Assembly (NCBI RefSeq): GCF_002277815.1
Contig: NZ_NKJI01000018.1
Span: 47,495 to 111,494, forward strand
Length of the DNA stretch: 64,000 nt
Source: Pseudomonas sp. ERMR1:02
GTDB taxonomy: Bacteria; Pseudomonadota; Gammaproteobacteria; Pseudomonadales; Pseudomonadaceae
Reading direction: 5' to 3'
Shown here: positions 25,740 through 35,786 of the stretch, one piece after another
Position numbering within the stretch: the first letter of the stretch is position 1
Layout: the number at the start of each line of letters is the position of its first letter
The notes under the pieces: generated by a model
Told to the model about the DNA's origin: nothing
The model's input: the letters and a program-made list of their open reading frames with translations, nothing else
The model's database searches: none
Made by a program: the position numbers and the translations under genes

Positions 25740-27085
25740 TCAGCGCAGAAGATATATCCCCAAGCCTATCAGCCCACAGCCGATCAATACCTCTATCACC
25801 CCGCGCTTGAACCGAAGCAGCACTGTGGCAGCAACGATGGCGATCAGCAGCGAAGGCCAATCCAGCCGACCGTCGAAGCCTTTGGGCCAGAGTACGTGGT
25901 AGGCAAAGAAGCACGCCAGATTGAGGATCACGCCAACCACCGCGGCAGTAATCGCCGTCAGCGGTGCGGTGAATTTGAGTTCGTTGTGTGTCGACTCCAC
26001 CAGCGGCCCACCGGCGAGAATGAACAGAAATGAAGGCAGGAAGGTGAACCAGGTCACCAACGTCGCGGCGATGGCTCCGGCGACGAAGGCCTGATCCGGA
26101 CCGAACACCTGATGCACATAGGCACCAATAAAACCGACGAAGGCGACGACCATGATCAGTGGGCCGGGGGTTGTTTCGCCAAGGGCCAGGCCATCGATCA
26201 TTTGCGTCGGCGTCAGCCAGCCATAATGGCCGACCGCGCCCTGATAAACATACGGCAGCACGGCGTAAGCGCCACCAAACGTCAGCAGTGCAGCTTTAGT
26301 AAAGAACCAGCTCATTTGCGTCAGCGTGCCTTCCCAGCCGAACATAGCGGTGAGCGTAGCCATCGGCAAAGTCCACAACACCGCGCCGATAATCAGCAGG
26401 CGCAGCAGTTTCCAGCTACTGAAACGGGCATGTTCGGGAGGCGGCGTGTCGTCGTCGATCAACGCCGGGCCGAAGGATTTTTGCGCAGCGCCATGGCCAC
26501 CGACCCTGAATTTTTCGGGTGCCAGGCGCCCGCCGAAATATCCGATGATTGCCGCGGCCAACACGATCAAGGGAAACGGCAGGTTGAGCACGAAGATGGC
26601 CACGAATGACGCGGCGGCGATGCCCACAGCCAGCTGTTCTTCAACGCCCGGGAGCCGATCCGGTGGGCGGCTTGCACCACGATCGCCGTCACTGCAGGTT
26701 TGATCCCGTAAAACAGACCGGCCACCACTGGCACCTCACCGAAGGCGATGTACACCCAGGACAAGGCAATCAGGATGAACAGCGACGGCAGCACAAACAG
26801 CACGCCAGCCATCACGCCACCGCCGGTGCGGTGCATCAGCCAGCCGATGTAGGTCGCCAGCTGCTGGGCCTCGGGGCCGGGCAGCAGCATGCAATAGTTG
26901 AGGGCATGCAGAAAGCGTCGCTCGGATATCCAGCGCCGGCGCTCGACCAGCTCCTGATGCATGATCGAAATCTGCCCCGCCGGCCCGCCGAAGCTGATGA
27001 AGCCGAGCTTGAGCCAGAAAATGAAGGCTTGCCGCAGGCTGACGGGCGCGGGTTGTTGCAGTTGCTGTTCAGTGATCGGGCTCAA
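25740..27085 (-). pseudogene. chrA: Chromate transporter ChrA, frameshifted between halves
   Basis: Two frames together encode a CHR-family chromate-ion transporter of about 448 residues. The first (27085 to ~26622) has the N-terminal CHR domain with FWLKLGFISFGGPAGQI, MHQELVERRRWISERRFLH and LLPGPEAQQLATYIGW. The second (~26622 to 25740) carries the C-terminal CHR domain with FFTKAALLTFGGAYAVLPYV and LGETTPGPLIMVVAFVGF. One extra base at 26622-26623 joins them as LKNSWLWAIAAASFVA. If real, the deletion separates the two halves. Some CHR systems work as paired half-size proteins, but the second half here has no good start. Confidence 0.85.
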
Positions 27086-27125
27086 CTTACAATCCTTTTG
27101 AGGTCAGTCCAGCACAAAGTTCCCC

Positions 27126-27214
27126 GTAGGAGCCTGTTTGCTGGCGATAGCGGTGGGGTCAGGCGCCATCGATGTCGATCTATGCTCCGCCATCGCCAGC
27201 AAGCCGGCTCCTAC
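27126..27214. repeat. REPIN (CTTGCTGGCG subtype)
   Basis: GTAGGAGCCTGTTTGCTGGCGATAG pairs imperfectly with CATCGCCAGCAAGCCGGCTCCTAC between the 5' end of chrA and the 3' end of the CAP gene. Confidence 0.85.
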
Positions 27215-27224
27215 GAAAGCAATG

Positions 27225-28076
27225 TCACTGCGCCCCAAACATCACCGTCCAGTAAATCCCCGCATCACTCTTCGGATCAACCGCATACGCCGCGCCCAAG
27301 TCGCGGTACTGCGGATTCATCAGGTTGGCGCAATGACCGGGGCTGGTCAGCCAGCCGTCGACCACCTTGCGCACGCTGTCTTGCCCGGCGGCGATGTTTT
27401 CGCCGATCTGCTGGAAGTCGTAGCCCGCCAGTTCCGCGCGGTCACCCGGTGTGCGGCCGTCGCGGTCCTTGTGATCGAAGTAATTGTTGTTGGCCATGCT
27501 GCGCGATTGGGTTTCGGCGGCGCTCGCCAGCGTGGCATTCCAGGTCAGTGGCGTGGTGGCGGCGAAGGATTGCGCGCCGCATTGGCGTGGTCGGGTGCGG
27601 GCGACGTTGAGCTCGGCCAGCAGCTTCTGGCCTTCGGCCTGCCAGTCGCCCAGGCGAGCGCTCAACAGGGGGCGGGCCACGACGATGCGCCAGTCGCGGT
27701 CCTGGCGGCTGACGCCGACATCGACGAATTGCGGGTCCAGCACGATCTGGCAAAAGCTTTCCTGAATCGCTTTCATCGCCGATGGCGCATCACGCGGGCC
27801 GGACAGGCTGATTGCCTGTACGTTCTTCATCGGATAACCCGCAGTGGCCATGGCCTGTTGCAGATTGCCGATGCTGGTGGCGGACAGCACCAGTCGAGGG
27901 TCCGCTGCCAGCGGCGGCAGTTCCGACGAAACCTGGCCGGCGCAACGCTGCAACTGGCTGCGGTAAACGTTGATCGATTCGATCAGTTGCGACTCGTCGC
28001 TCGCCATGGCGTTGGCGGCGAAAAGCAAACCCAGTGATAAACCAGCGAAACGCATAGCAGACGGTGTGAAGCGCAT
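27225..28076 (-). CDS. Secreted CAP/SCP-domain protein
   Basis: A 283-residue exported protein. A signal peptide (cleavage near ANAMAS) is followed by an unassigned domain of ~110 residues with paired Cys. The CAP (PR-1-like) domain then runs from ~150 to 283: TWNATLASAAETQSRSM, NNYFDHKDRDGRTPGDRA, GENIAAGQ and LTSPGHCANLMNP. These hold the conserved His and Glu of the CAP cavity. Bacterial CAP proteins of this kind are extracytoplasmic and mostly of unknown role. ATG follows AGGGGA. A later in-frame Met (residue 8) is also possible. It is divergent from the SleB-type gene. Confidence 0.85.
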   Translation of the reverse strand: MRFTPSAMRFAGLSLGLLFAANAMASDESQLIESINVYRSQLQRCAGQVSSELPPLAADPRLVLSATSIGNLQQAMATAGYPMKNVQAISLSGPRDAPSAMKAIQESFCQIVLDPQFVDVGVSRQDRDWRIVVARPLLSARLGDWQAEGQKLLAELNVARTRPRQCGAQSFAATTPLTWNATLASAAETQSRSMANNNYFDHKDRDGRTPGDRAELAGYDFQQIGENIAAGQDSVRKVVDGWLTSPGHCANLMNPQYRDLGAAYAVDPKSDAGIYWTVMFGAQ

Positions 28077-28217
28077 GGAAATCCCCTTTGGCTGACTGCG
28101 CCCATGATGCGCGAAGTTGCTCCCGTTAAGGCAGCGGATTTTCCAGAATGTTGTGGCGTGTGTGCAATCATTTCACTACTACACTAAAGCGATACCTCCA
28201 ACTGAGTCATTGCGACC

Positions 28218-28838
28218 ATGCGCCTCGACTGGATTGCTGTCTGTCTTGCACTGACGCTGCTTACCTTTCCGGCATTCGCCGACGAGCAACAACAAAAACA
28301 AAAAGTCGCCGAAGACAAGGCCGAGGTGCTGGAGCAAAAGGCCGCCGAGAACACCAACGCGCCACCAGCGCCCAAATCCGAAGCCATTACCCAGTCCGAA
28401 GTCCAGGCCGTGGACCCTGCCGGCACCGCGCCGATGGATGACGTCATCACCTGTCTGGCCCGTACCATTTACTGGGAAGCCAAGGGCAAGGATTCCGCCG
28501 ACATGGAAGCGGTGGCCAACGTGGTGATGAATCGCCTCGGTCATGAGGGGTTTCCCGATACGGTGTGCAAAGTGGTCAAGCAGGGCTCGGAAACCAAGAG
28601 CTGCCAGTTCTCCTGGTGGTGTGACGGCAAATCCGACACCGTGCAGGAGGAGGTGCCTTATGCGATGGCCAAGGAGATCGCACGCAAGGCGCTGAACAAG
28701 CAATTGCCGGATCGCACCGGTGGCGCATTGTATTTTCATGACCGCACAGTAAAGCCGACTTGGGCGAAGGAGTACGTCAAAACCGTGGACATCGGTCTGT
28801 TCCGGTTTTACAAACCCCGTGGTGGGGATGCGAAGTAG
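28218..28838 (+). CDS. SleB-family cell wall hydrolase
   Basis: A 206-residue exported protein. A signal peptide ending near FPAFADE is followed by a Gln/Lys/Ala-rich coiled linker (~22-70). The Hydrolase_2 (SleB/CwlJ) domain then has CLARTIYWEAKGKDSADMEA with the catalytic-type Glu, NVVMNRLGHEGFPDTVCKVV, and CQFSWWCDGKSD. Such enzymes cleave peptidoglycan glycan strands; in non-spore-formers they are linked to wall remodelling. The gene is divergent from the CAP-domain gene with a 141-base gap. Confidence 0.85.
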   Translation: MRLDWIAVCLALTLLTFPAFADEQQQKQKVAEDKAEVLEQKAAENTNAPPAPKSEAITQSEVQAVDPAGTAPMDDVITCLARTIYWEAKGKDSADMEAVANVVMNRLGHEGFPDTVCKVVKQGSETKSCQFSWWCDGKSDTVQEEVPYAMAKEIARKALNKQLPDRTGGALYFHDRTVKPTWAKEYVKTVDIGLFRFYKPRGGDAK

Positions 28839-28853
28839 CTGAGTCAATTTCCC

Positions 28854-28930
28854 TGTAGGAGCCAGCTTGCTGGCGAAGGCGTCGTGTCAATCGCTATGGA
28901 TGACGCCTGAGAATCATCTAGCCGGCTTCT
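28854..28930. repeat. Degenerate REPIN
   Basis: TGTAGGAGCCAGCTTGCTGGCGAAGG is intact, but the partner is eroded to a stretch ending TAGCCGGCTTCT that runs into the 3' end of the next gene. Confidence 0.7.
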
Positions 28931-31900
28931 AAAACTTCGCAAAATTCAGCGCATCGACAATCGCCGAGCCACCAATACCGGTCAGTGACAGCAGTAGCGC
29001 CCTGATCAGCGGATCTTCGGAATAACGCGAGAACGAACCGGCGTTGAGCGTCGAGACCCGCTCGCGAATCATCTTGAATTTGCCGTAGCAAGGCGTGGCT
29101 TCGGGCGTTTCCAGCAGGTACGCGTCGAGACGCTGCAAGGCAAGCGTGCGGGCTTTTTCCGCCGCACGCCGCAGTGTCAGCGCGGAGGTGAGCAGCAGCA
29201 ACGCGGTCAGCAGGAATGAAATCATCAGGCTGGGCGGTGTTGGCCAGTTATCGAACAGACTGTTGCGCGAAGCCAGCAGGATCAGCATGACGACCGTTGG
29301 CGCATAGATCAGGCGGTTGACGGCTGAGGTGCGCCTGGCGATCAGTTGCAAATCTACCCACTCATCGATGCAGGGATGCTTGAGCATCCCGAAGATTTTC
29401 TTGTGCTCGGCCTGCAAACTTCCGGGCCAGATCGCATGATGCTCGCTCAGATGGCGGATGAAGCGCGTCAACAGCAGATTGGCGTCCATCACCCAGAACA
29501 CCAGCACCTGGAAAATCAGGGTCGGAATCAGCCAGCTGATCATCCACCACATTGATTCGCCGCGAACGGGCATGCCTTCCATGGGCCAGACGACAAACAG
29601 CACGCTGGTGACGACGACGTAGACCCAGGTGGCGAGTATCGCCCGCAACATGCGGGCGCCGAACGAACCGCAGATGCAGTGCTCACCCCAGAAGCGTGTA
29701 ATCGAGATCATCTTGCGTCCGTCCGTGCAATTGGCCTGGGCGGTTTCGCAGGATTTTGACCAGTCTTCACTGGCGCTCATCAACGGGAAAAAAATCAGTA
29801 GCAGCCAGTGGCCCAGTTCGTTGCACCAGCGGCGCACTGTCCAGCCATTGCCACGGTGAATCAATCGTCGAATCTGGCCCCACAAAGTCATCTCGTATTT
29901 GCGCATGTGCAGGCGTAAATGGAAGGCGCTTTCGATTTCGGCGCGGTTGATGCGCAGCTTGCGCCAGCCCCAGGTCAATGCCGAGAGCGATATCAACACC
30001 GCCAGCAGCCGCAGTGCCACGGTTGGCCAGGCACTGATGCCTTCGAACAGGAACATCGGTTCACCGAGGCCGTTGTCGGTCAGGGTGCTGCGCATCTGGT
30101 AGGCCAGCATCAACGCGAGGATAAACACCACCAGCGGGACCACGATGTACCACGCCCAAGCGTCATATGAGCCAGGGCTGTCGCTTGCCGTCGAACCCTG
30201 GGCCAGCGCCAGTTGCCTGGCCGAGCGCCGGGTCAGGTTCGAAGAAAGAATGCCCAGCAGGACCAGCACGAACGTGAACCACAGAAACTCCGCGTGCCAG
30301 AACCGTGTGGCGATAAAGGCGCAGGCCGCCGCCACCATAAACAGCGTAATGGGTACGCCGCGCACCCAAGCGAGCCGCGTGTCGTGATCATCCTGAGGAC
30401 CCTCGATGCGCCACCAGACGATGAACGCGGCGATGGTCAGCAGGGTGAACGTCAACGGTCCGGCCCAGAAGAAGGATTGGCTTTGCTTGAATCGCTCACG
30501 GATTGACATGGAGGGTTCAGGGAAGGGCGGTGGGGAAGGATCTTGCAGACAGCGTAACGCCATCAAGTCGTGGGGCCGTATGCCGCGATCCGATTGGGAT
30601 TGGGTTGGTGCTTCGCAACTGGCCGGGCGTGACGCGCTCAGGCGCGTCGCCAAAGGAATGAAGCCACTGATGCCGACTTCATAGATACCCGGCGACAGCA
30701 GCTCGGATTTGGAATAATCGAACTTTGCACGCTTGGCATCGAAAGACTGGGGCGCCAACGCGGCCAGCACCGAGATGAACACCGAACTTTGCAGGCTGTC
30801 GCGGAACGGTGGCACGTCCTGCTGCAGGGCCCGGGTCAGCGTCAAGCCATAGGGGGCCGCGAGGATCAGGTTGCGGGTGGATTGCGCCTGACCCCGTTGC
30901 AGCATGCGGGCGTCAAGATCCGTGGAAAAGAACAGTTTGTAGGGCATCCGGGTCTTCAGTGCCTGCAACACCAACAGCTTGTCGTAGGCATCGACACCCA
31001 AAATGCCGATGGCGCCGATCCCGCTTTCACCGTTGCGCCGATAGGCCGCGTCTTCGCTGGCGATGTGGTCGGCGAGGCGTCGCAAGTAATCGAGCTGGGA
31101 ATTGCCGTCGGATTTTTCCAGCGGACTGAGATCGAGCGGGGCCGAGCCGGTGGCGTTTTTGCCGGCATCGGTGCTGGCCGTCTTGTCGGTACTCGCGGAC
31201 TCCTCCGGCAGACGTCCGTCCAGGCCGCGTAAATAGCTGAAGCGCAGAATCCAGTGGTCGACCGCTTCCCTCTGGTTTTCACCGTCGCCGAGGCGGGCGT
31301 CCTTGGCCACCTGCAACTTGAAGCTTTCGATCAAGGCACGGCTGTAGAAACTGTCCCACTCGGAAATCAACGCGATGCGGTTGCCGCTGCGGCGAAGATT
31401 GCTGGTACAGGGTGCGCCGATCCGGCGCAGTTTGCCTTCACCGCATCGCACGCCGGCGGCGGGGTCTACGCGGCGTAATTTCAGCTCTTCGAGAATCAGT
31501 TGCGTCATGGTGCCGTCGTCGCTGACGGTGCGCAGCAACTTCATGGGTACCCGGTTTGCCAGGGGTGGCAAGAGTTTCTGGTAACCGCGATCCAGCGTCT
31601 CGTTATCGGCCGTGGCCAGCGGTGAGTAGATTTCGACATCCGGCGTAGCCTTGCCGATGTCCTGGTCCTGGAACATGTCGCGCAGGATGGTGGATGTCGA
31701 AGGCCCGATGACTTTCAGAACGGTGTGCTCCGGCTGTTCCGTGCAGGCTGTCGGTGCACACGCCGAAGCGACTTTGTGGTTCAGGGTCTTGCGTAGCGTT
31801 TCCAGTTGTTGCAGTGGTGTCGCACCGAGCGCGTCCTGTTTCAACCAGAACACGATCGTGCGCTCTGGCGGTGCTGAAGAACCTTCAAGCGCTGTTGGCG

Positions 31901-32417
31901 GATCGAAAGGATTGGACACGAACACTTCCTAGGGCGCGTCGACGAAACCGGTTTTCTGCGGCGCATCGGGCGACAGGTCGGCGGCGAGTCTCAGGCAGTG
32001 GATGTACTGCTCTTGATCCGGCACCCGGTGGGAATTCTTGAACCCCGCCAGCAGGGCATAGCGAATGCGCCGCCGCCGTTCGACTTCATCGGCGTAGGGA
32101 CCACCTTCGACCAGCGCCACCATGATGTCGGGCGTCGAGGTTTCTGCGGACAGGGGAGAGAGGTCGGGGCTGCACACGTTCTCGGCGTCGGGGTTTTTGC
32201 TGTCGATGAGTTTCTTGCGATAGCGCTCCACCGCGTCGAAAGGATCCTGCCAGAGCCGTGCTTCGATGGGCAGTTGCGCCTGGAACTGCGCGCCGACGGG
32301 GCGTGGATCGAGGAAGGGTTCGCGAGTGAGGGCGAACATCGATACCACCAGACTCAGGATGATCGCACTGCCTGGCAACCAAAAGGCCAGATTCGTGCCT
32401 GAACCCTTGCTGTCCAT
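28929..32417 (-). pseudogene. Large receptor-like polytopic membrane protein split by in-frame TAG
   Basis: Frames 32417-31929 (162 residues) and 31925-28929 (998 residues) are in the same register and separated by one TAG, read as GFVDAP-stop-EVFVSNPFD. The first has one N-terminal TM (about 11-29). The joined protein of ~1160 residues would then have a large extracytoplasmic region with several Cys. Within it, GIGAIGILGVDAYDKLLVLQ and the following KLFFSTDLDARM look like a type I periplasmic-binding-protein lobe. The second half has about nine or ten TM helices and a soluble loop between them. The 998-residue frame could only start at a GTG with AGGA too close to it. I recognise no named family; a membrane sensor or transport regulator is a guess. 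Confidence 0.6.
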
Positions 32418-32538
32418 GGCCTGTGCCTCGTTTTTCGGCCAATTGTGTATTGTTATTTATAGACCCGATCCGTGAAGGGGATGGCATAAATAGGCGATGA
32501 TCTGCCCGATTTGCCATCGTGCGGGTTGTTGCCGACCC

Positions 32539-32640
32539 TGTAGGAGCGAGCTCGCTCGCGAAAAAAAGTCCGGACAACGTGGTCATCCAGACAGAGCGCG
32601 TTATCGTTAACGTCCATCGCGAGCGAGCTCGCTCCTACAG
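32539..32640. repeat. REPIN (GAGCTCGCTCGCG subtype)
   Basis: TGTAGGAGCGAGCTCGCTCGCGA pairs with CATCGCGAGCGAGCTCGCTCCTACA, upstream of the GlxA-type regulator. Confidence 0.92.
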
Positions 32641-32661
32641 AGGTCATCTGAGGTAAACCCC

Positions 32662-33597
32662 ATGCACCACATCGGCCTCATCGTTTATCCCGGCTTTCAG
32701 GTCCTGGGACTGTCGATGTCCGCCACGTTCGAGTTGGCCAACAGTGCTGCCGATGGACCGCTGTACAGCATTCAGCTGCTGTCCGAAACCGGCGGCCTGG
32801 TTCAAACCTCCGCCGGATTTGCAGTGCAAACCACGGCATTCAACAAGCGTCCTTTCGATACGTTGTTGGTAATGGGCGATAACGTTATCCGGCCGGTATC
32901 AGCAGGCATGGTGGAATTTTTGCGCCGCGCCAGTCCGGCCACCCGACGCCTGGGTTCGATCTGCACCGGCGCCATCGCCCTGGCCGAAGCCGGATTGCTC
33001 GATGGCCGAAGGGCCACCACTCACTGGTGCCATGCCGCATCGCTGCAACGGGCGTATCCAAAAGTCAAAGTCGAAGAGGATCGCATCTTCATTAACGACG
33101 GCAACATCTGGACCGCCGCAGGCATGAGCGCCTGCGTCGATCTGGCGCTGGCCCTGGTGGAAATGGATCTGGGCGCCGAAGTCGCGCGACGGGTGGCGCG
33201 GCAGTTGGTGGTGTATCACCGCCGGGCAGGTGGGCAGTCGCAGTTTTCGGTGATGCTGGAACTGGAACCCAAGACCGACCGTATCCAGGCTGCATTGACC
33301 TACGCCAAGCAAAACCTCAAGTCCGCGCTGTCGGTGGAGGAGTTGGCCAACGCCGCCAATCTGAGTCCTCGCCAGTTCAGCCGCGTATTTCATGCCGAAA
33401 CCGGTCAATCGCCGGCCAAGGCCATCGAAAGCCTGCGGGTGGAGTCGGCCAGGCTGATGATGGAAACCGGCCGACACTCCATCGATGTAGTAGCGACCGA
33501 CACCGGTTTTGGTGATCGCGAACGCATGCGTCGGGCGTTTATTCGCGCGTTCGGCCAACCGCCGCAGGTGATTCAACGGCTCAATCGAAGCGAATGA
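32662..33597 (+). CDS. GlxA-family transcriptional regulator (DJ-1/PfpI plus AraC)
   Basis: A 311-residue regulator. The N-terminal DJ-1/PfpI-type domain (~1-175) has GLIVYPGFQVLGLSM and, at the elbow, GSICTGAIALAEAGLLDGR, with the Cys in the nucleophile-elbow position. A C-terminal AraC-type double helix-turn-helix (~210-305) follows: SVEELANAANLSPRQFSRVF and VATDTGFGDRERMRRAFI. Members sense amines, betaines or other small nitrogen compounds. It lies upstream of, and in the same direction as, the nitrilase gene, with about 170 bases and a REP fragment between. Control of the nitrilase is plausible but inferred. Confidence 0.9.
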   Translation: MHHIGLIVYPGFQVLGLSMSATFELANSAADGPLYSIQLLSETGGLVQTSAGFAVQTTAFNKRPFDTLLVMGDNVIRPVSAGMVEFLRRASPATRRLGSICTGAIALAEAGLLDGRRATTHWCHAASLQRAYPKVKVEEDRIFINDGNIWTAAGMSACVDLALALVEMDLGAEVARRVARQLVVYHRRAGGQSQFSVMLELEPKTDRIQAALTYAKQNLKSALSVEELANAANLSPRQFSRVFHAETGQSPAKAIESLRVESARLMMETGRHSIDVVATDTGFGDRERMRRAFIRAFGQPPQVIQRLNRSE

Positions 33598-33602
33598 AAT
33601 AC

Positions 33603-33670
33603 CTGTAGGAGCCCGGCTTGCCGGCGAAGGCGTATTCAAGACCGCTATCGTCGGCAAGGCGTGCTACTAG
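33603..33670. repeat. REP with eroded partner
   Basis: TGTAGGAGCCCGGCTTGCCGGCGAAGG is clear. The facing copy is reduced to TCGTCGGCAAGGCGTGCTACTA. Confidence 0.75.
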
Positions 33671-33770
33671 AGGTGTGTCCTAAAAGGTGGTATCTACGAC
33701 ATTTAAGCCTAAATATTATTACCGTAATCTAAACCTCGTTGAAGCCCACTTCCTCAATGAGATCACCGCC

Positions 33771-34739
33771 ATGCCCCTCGTAAAAGCCGCCGCCGTACAA
33801 ATCAGCCCCGTACTTTACAGCCGTGAAGGCACCGTCAATAAAGTCGTGGAGAAGATCCTCGAACTCGGTGAACAAGGTGTGCAGTTCGCCGTGTTTCCGG
33901 AAACCATCGTGCCGTACTACCCGTATTTCTCCTACGTCCAGGCGCCGTCCGAAATGGCGGCGGAACATCTCAAGCTGCTGGACCAGGCCGTGACCGTTCC
34001 GTCGGCCGCGACTGATGCCATAGGCGCTGCGGCCAGAGAGGCCGGCATGGTCGTGTCTATCGGCGTCAATGAACGTGATGGCGGCTCGCTGTACAACACG
34101 CAATTGCTGTTCGACGCCGACGGCACCCTGATCCAGCGCCGTCGCAAGATTTCCCCGACCTATCACGAGCGCATGATCTGGGGCATGGGTGACGGTTCGG
34201 GCCTGCGCGCCACCGACAGCGCGGTAGGGCGCATCGGTCAACTGGCGTGCTGGGAGCACAATAATCCGCTGGCCCGTTACGCCTTGATGGCCGATGGCGA
34301 ACAGATCCACGCCTCGATGTACCCAGGCTCGTTCGCCGGTCCGCTGTTCGCCTCGCAAATGGAGGTCAACATTCGCCAGCACGCGCTGGAGTCGGCGTGC
34401 TTCGTGGTCAACTCCACCGCTTGGCTTAACCCTGAACAACAAGCGCAGATCATGGCCGACACCGGTTGCGCGATCGGCCCGATTTCCGGTGGTTGCTACA
34501 CCGCGATCATCGGCCCGGACGGCGTAGTGCTGGGCGCGTTGACCGAAGGTGAAGGCGAGGTGATCGTCGACCTCGACATGGGCCTTATCGACAAGCGCAA
34601 ACGCATGATGGACTCCAGCGGCCACTACAATCGCCCGGAACTGCTGAGCCTGTTGATCGACCGCACACCGCATGCCCATGTGCATGAACGCAGTGCGCAT
34701 CCGAAACGAGTAGAGATTGAAGCGCTGCAAGAGATCTGA
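33771..34739 (+). CDS. Nit6803-like aliphatic nitrilase
   Basis: A 322-residue carbon-nitrogen hydrolase that converts nitriles to carboxylates and ammonia. The catalytic triad is E44 (VFPETIVPYYPYF), K126 (RRRKISPTYHERM) and C160 (LACWEHNNPLARY). Text such as GVNERDGGSLYNTQLLFDADG and the end KRKRMMDSSGHYNRPELL places it with the cyanobacterial Nit6803/Nit1-type nitrilases, not the plant arylacetonitrilases. I use ATG 33771 since similarity starts at PLVKAAAVQISPV; the frame is open 28 codons further. None of the partner genes of the classical Nit1C cluster are next to it. Confidence 0.88.
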   Translation: MPLVKAAAVQISPVLYSREGTVNKVVEKILELGEQGVQFAVFPETIVPYYPYFSYVQAPSEMAAEHLKLLDQAVTVPSAATDAIGAAAREAGMVVSIGVNERDGGSLYNTQLLFDADGTLIQRRRKISPTYHERMIWGMGDGSGLRATDSAVGRIGQLACWEHNNPLARYALMADGEQIHASMYPGSFAGPLFASQMEVNIRQHALESACFVVNSTAWLNPEQQAQIMADTGCAIGPISGGCYTAIIGPDGVVLGALTEGEGEVIVDLDMGLIDKRKRMMDSSGHYNRPELLSLLIDRTPHAHVHERSAHPKRVEIEALQEI

Positions 34740-34750
34740 CGTACTGCATC

Positions 34751-34852
34751 TGTAGGAGCGAGCCTGCTCGCGATGGGCGCTAACGATGACGCGGGCTGAT
34801 TGGTTCAGCGCGTTATCGTTCACGACCATCGCGAGCAGGCTCGCTCCTACAA
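34751..34852. repeat. REPIN (GAGCCTGCTCGCG subtype)
   Basis: TGTAGGAGCGAGCCTGCTCGCGA pairs with TCGCGAGCAGGCTCGCTCCTACA between the convergent nitrilase and DoxX genes. Confidence 0.92.
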
Positions 34853-34874
34853 GGGACAGGGGTTGTGTTTCGTT

Positions 34875-35390
34875 TCAGTGCTGCTTGCGGCGCCAGAAGA
34901 ATCGCGCCAGCAGCGCATCTAGACTGAATTTCCCGGGCCCCGAGAGCAGCATCGGCACCAAGGCAGCCAGGTAGATCAGCGGCAGTTTAAAGTTGCCATA
35001 ACCCTTGTTGGTAATGGAGTAACCCTGGGCCAGTTCGCTCAAGCTCGACCAGTCGGCGGGCCAGTGAACGGCGGCCGTCGCGACGAGGGTGACCACGATC
35101 AGGCTGATTGCCGAAAACCGTGTGGCCAACCCTACCAGCAGGGCCAGGGCGCAGATCAGTTCCACCCACATCGACAGTTCCCAGTTCAGCGTGGCCGGAA
35201 GGTGGTTGAACGGAAACGGGAAACGGTCCTGGATGTCGGCAAACCAGTTCTCGCCATTGAATTTTTCCAGGCCTGACTCGAAGAACTCCCAAGCCAGGAA
35301 TATCCGCAGAGTCAACGGCGCGATCCAGTTGCCGGCACGGTCAAGGTTCAGGTGCAGGCCTTTCACGGCCGATGAAATCGAAGTGCTCAT
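34875..35390 (-). CDS. DoxX-family membrane protein
   Basis: A 171-residue integral membrane protein with four hydrophobic helices. Family signs are LRIFLAWEFFESGLEKFNGE, WELSMWVELICALALLVGLA and KLPLIYLAALVPMLLSGPGKF. DoxX/DoxD-type proteins are small quinone-linked or redox-associated membrane proteins of poorly defined role. It stands alone between two REPINs. Confidence 0.85.
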   Translation of the reverse strand: MSTSISSAVKGLHLNLDRAGNWIAPLTLRIFLAWEFFESGLEKFNGENWFADIQDRFPFPFNHLPATLNWELSMWVELICALALLVGLATRFSAISLIVVTLVATAAVHWPADWSSLSELAQGYSITNKGYGNFKLPLIYLAALVPMLLSGPGKFSLDALLARFFWRRKQH

Positions 35391-35594
35391 GGACTTTTGT
35401 CTCCTTCAAATCAGGGATGTCGGGCTTCGGTTGCCCGTTTAGCGCAAGGATCGGCTTGGCCAATCGACAGGTGAATTTCATCAGGCGGGTGTATCTGCGA
35501 TGTGTTCCTGGCGCGGGGGATTGCAGGTTGTTGTGTCAGGGGCGGGGCTGTACACACTTTGATACGTAGCCGAGCCCCAGACACCCCTAATCCT

Positions 35595-35696
35595 CTGTAG
35601 GAGCGAGCTCGCTCGCGAAAAACCAGAGGGCGCCGCTGGTCATCAGGTTTTGCGCGTTATCGTTCACGACCATCGCGAGCAAGCTCGCTCCTACAG
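35595..35696. repeat. REPIN
   Basis: TGTAGGAGCGAGCTCGCTCGCGA pairs with TCGCGAGCAAGCTCGCTCCTACA; the two halves differ by one inner base pair (GCTCGCTC versus GAGCAAGC), a mixed-subtype pair. The rest of the gap 35391-35786 shows nothing further. Confidence 0.9.
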
Positions 35697-35786
35697 GGGG
35701 CTGTGGTCTGGCTGGGGCAGGCGGATGACGTTCAGGGACTTTTGCTATACATTTTCCGCCCGCCCATTGCATGGTGTAACCGCTTC

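Noticed and set aside
25558..25914. 118-codon minus-strand frame upstream of the glutamine synthetase-like gene
   Set aside because: Mostly antisense or out-of-frame to chrA, and the remaining tail lacks a convincing start.
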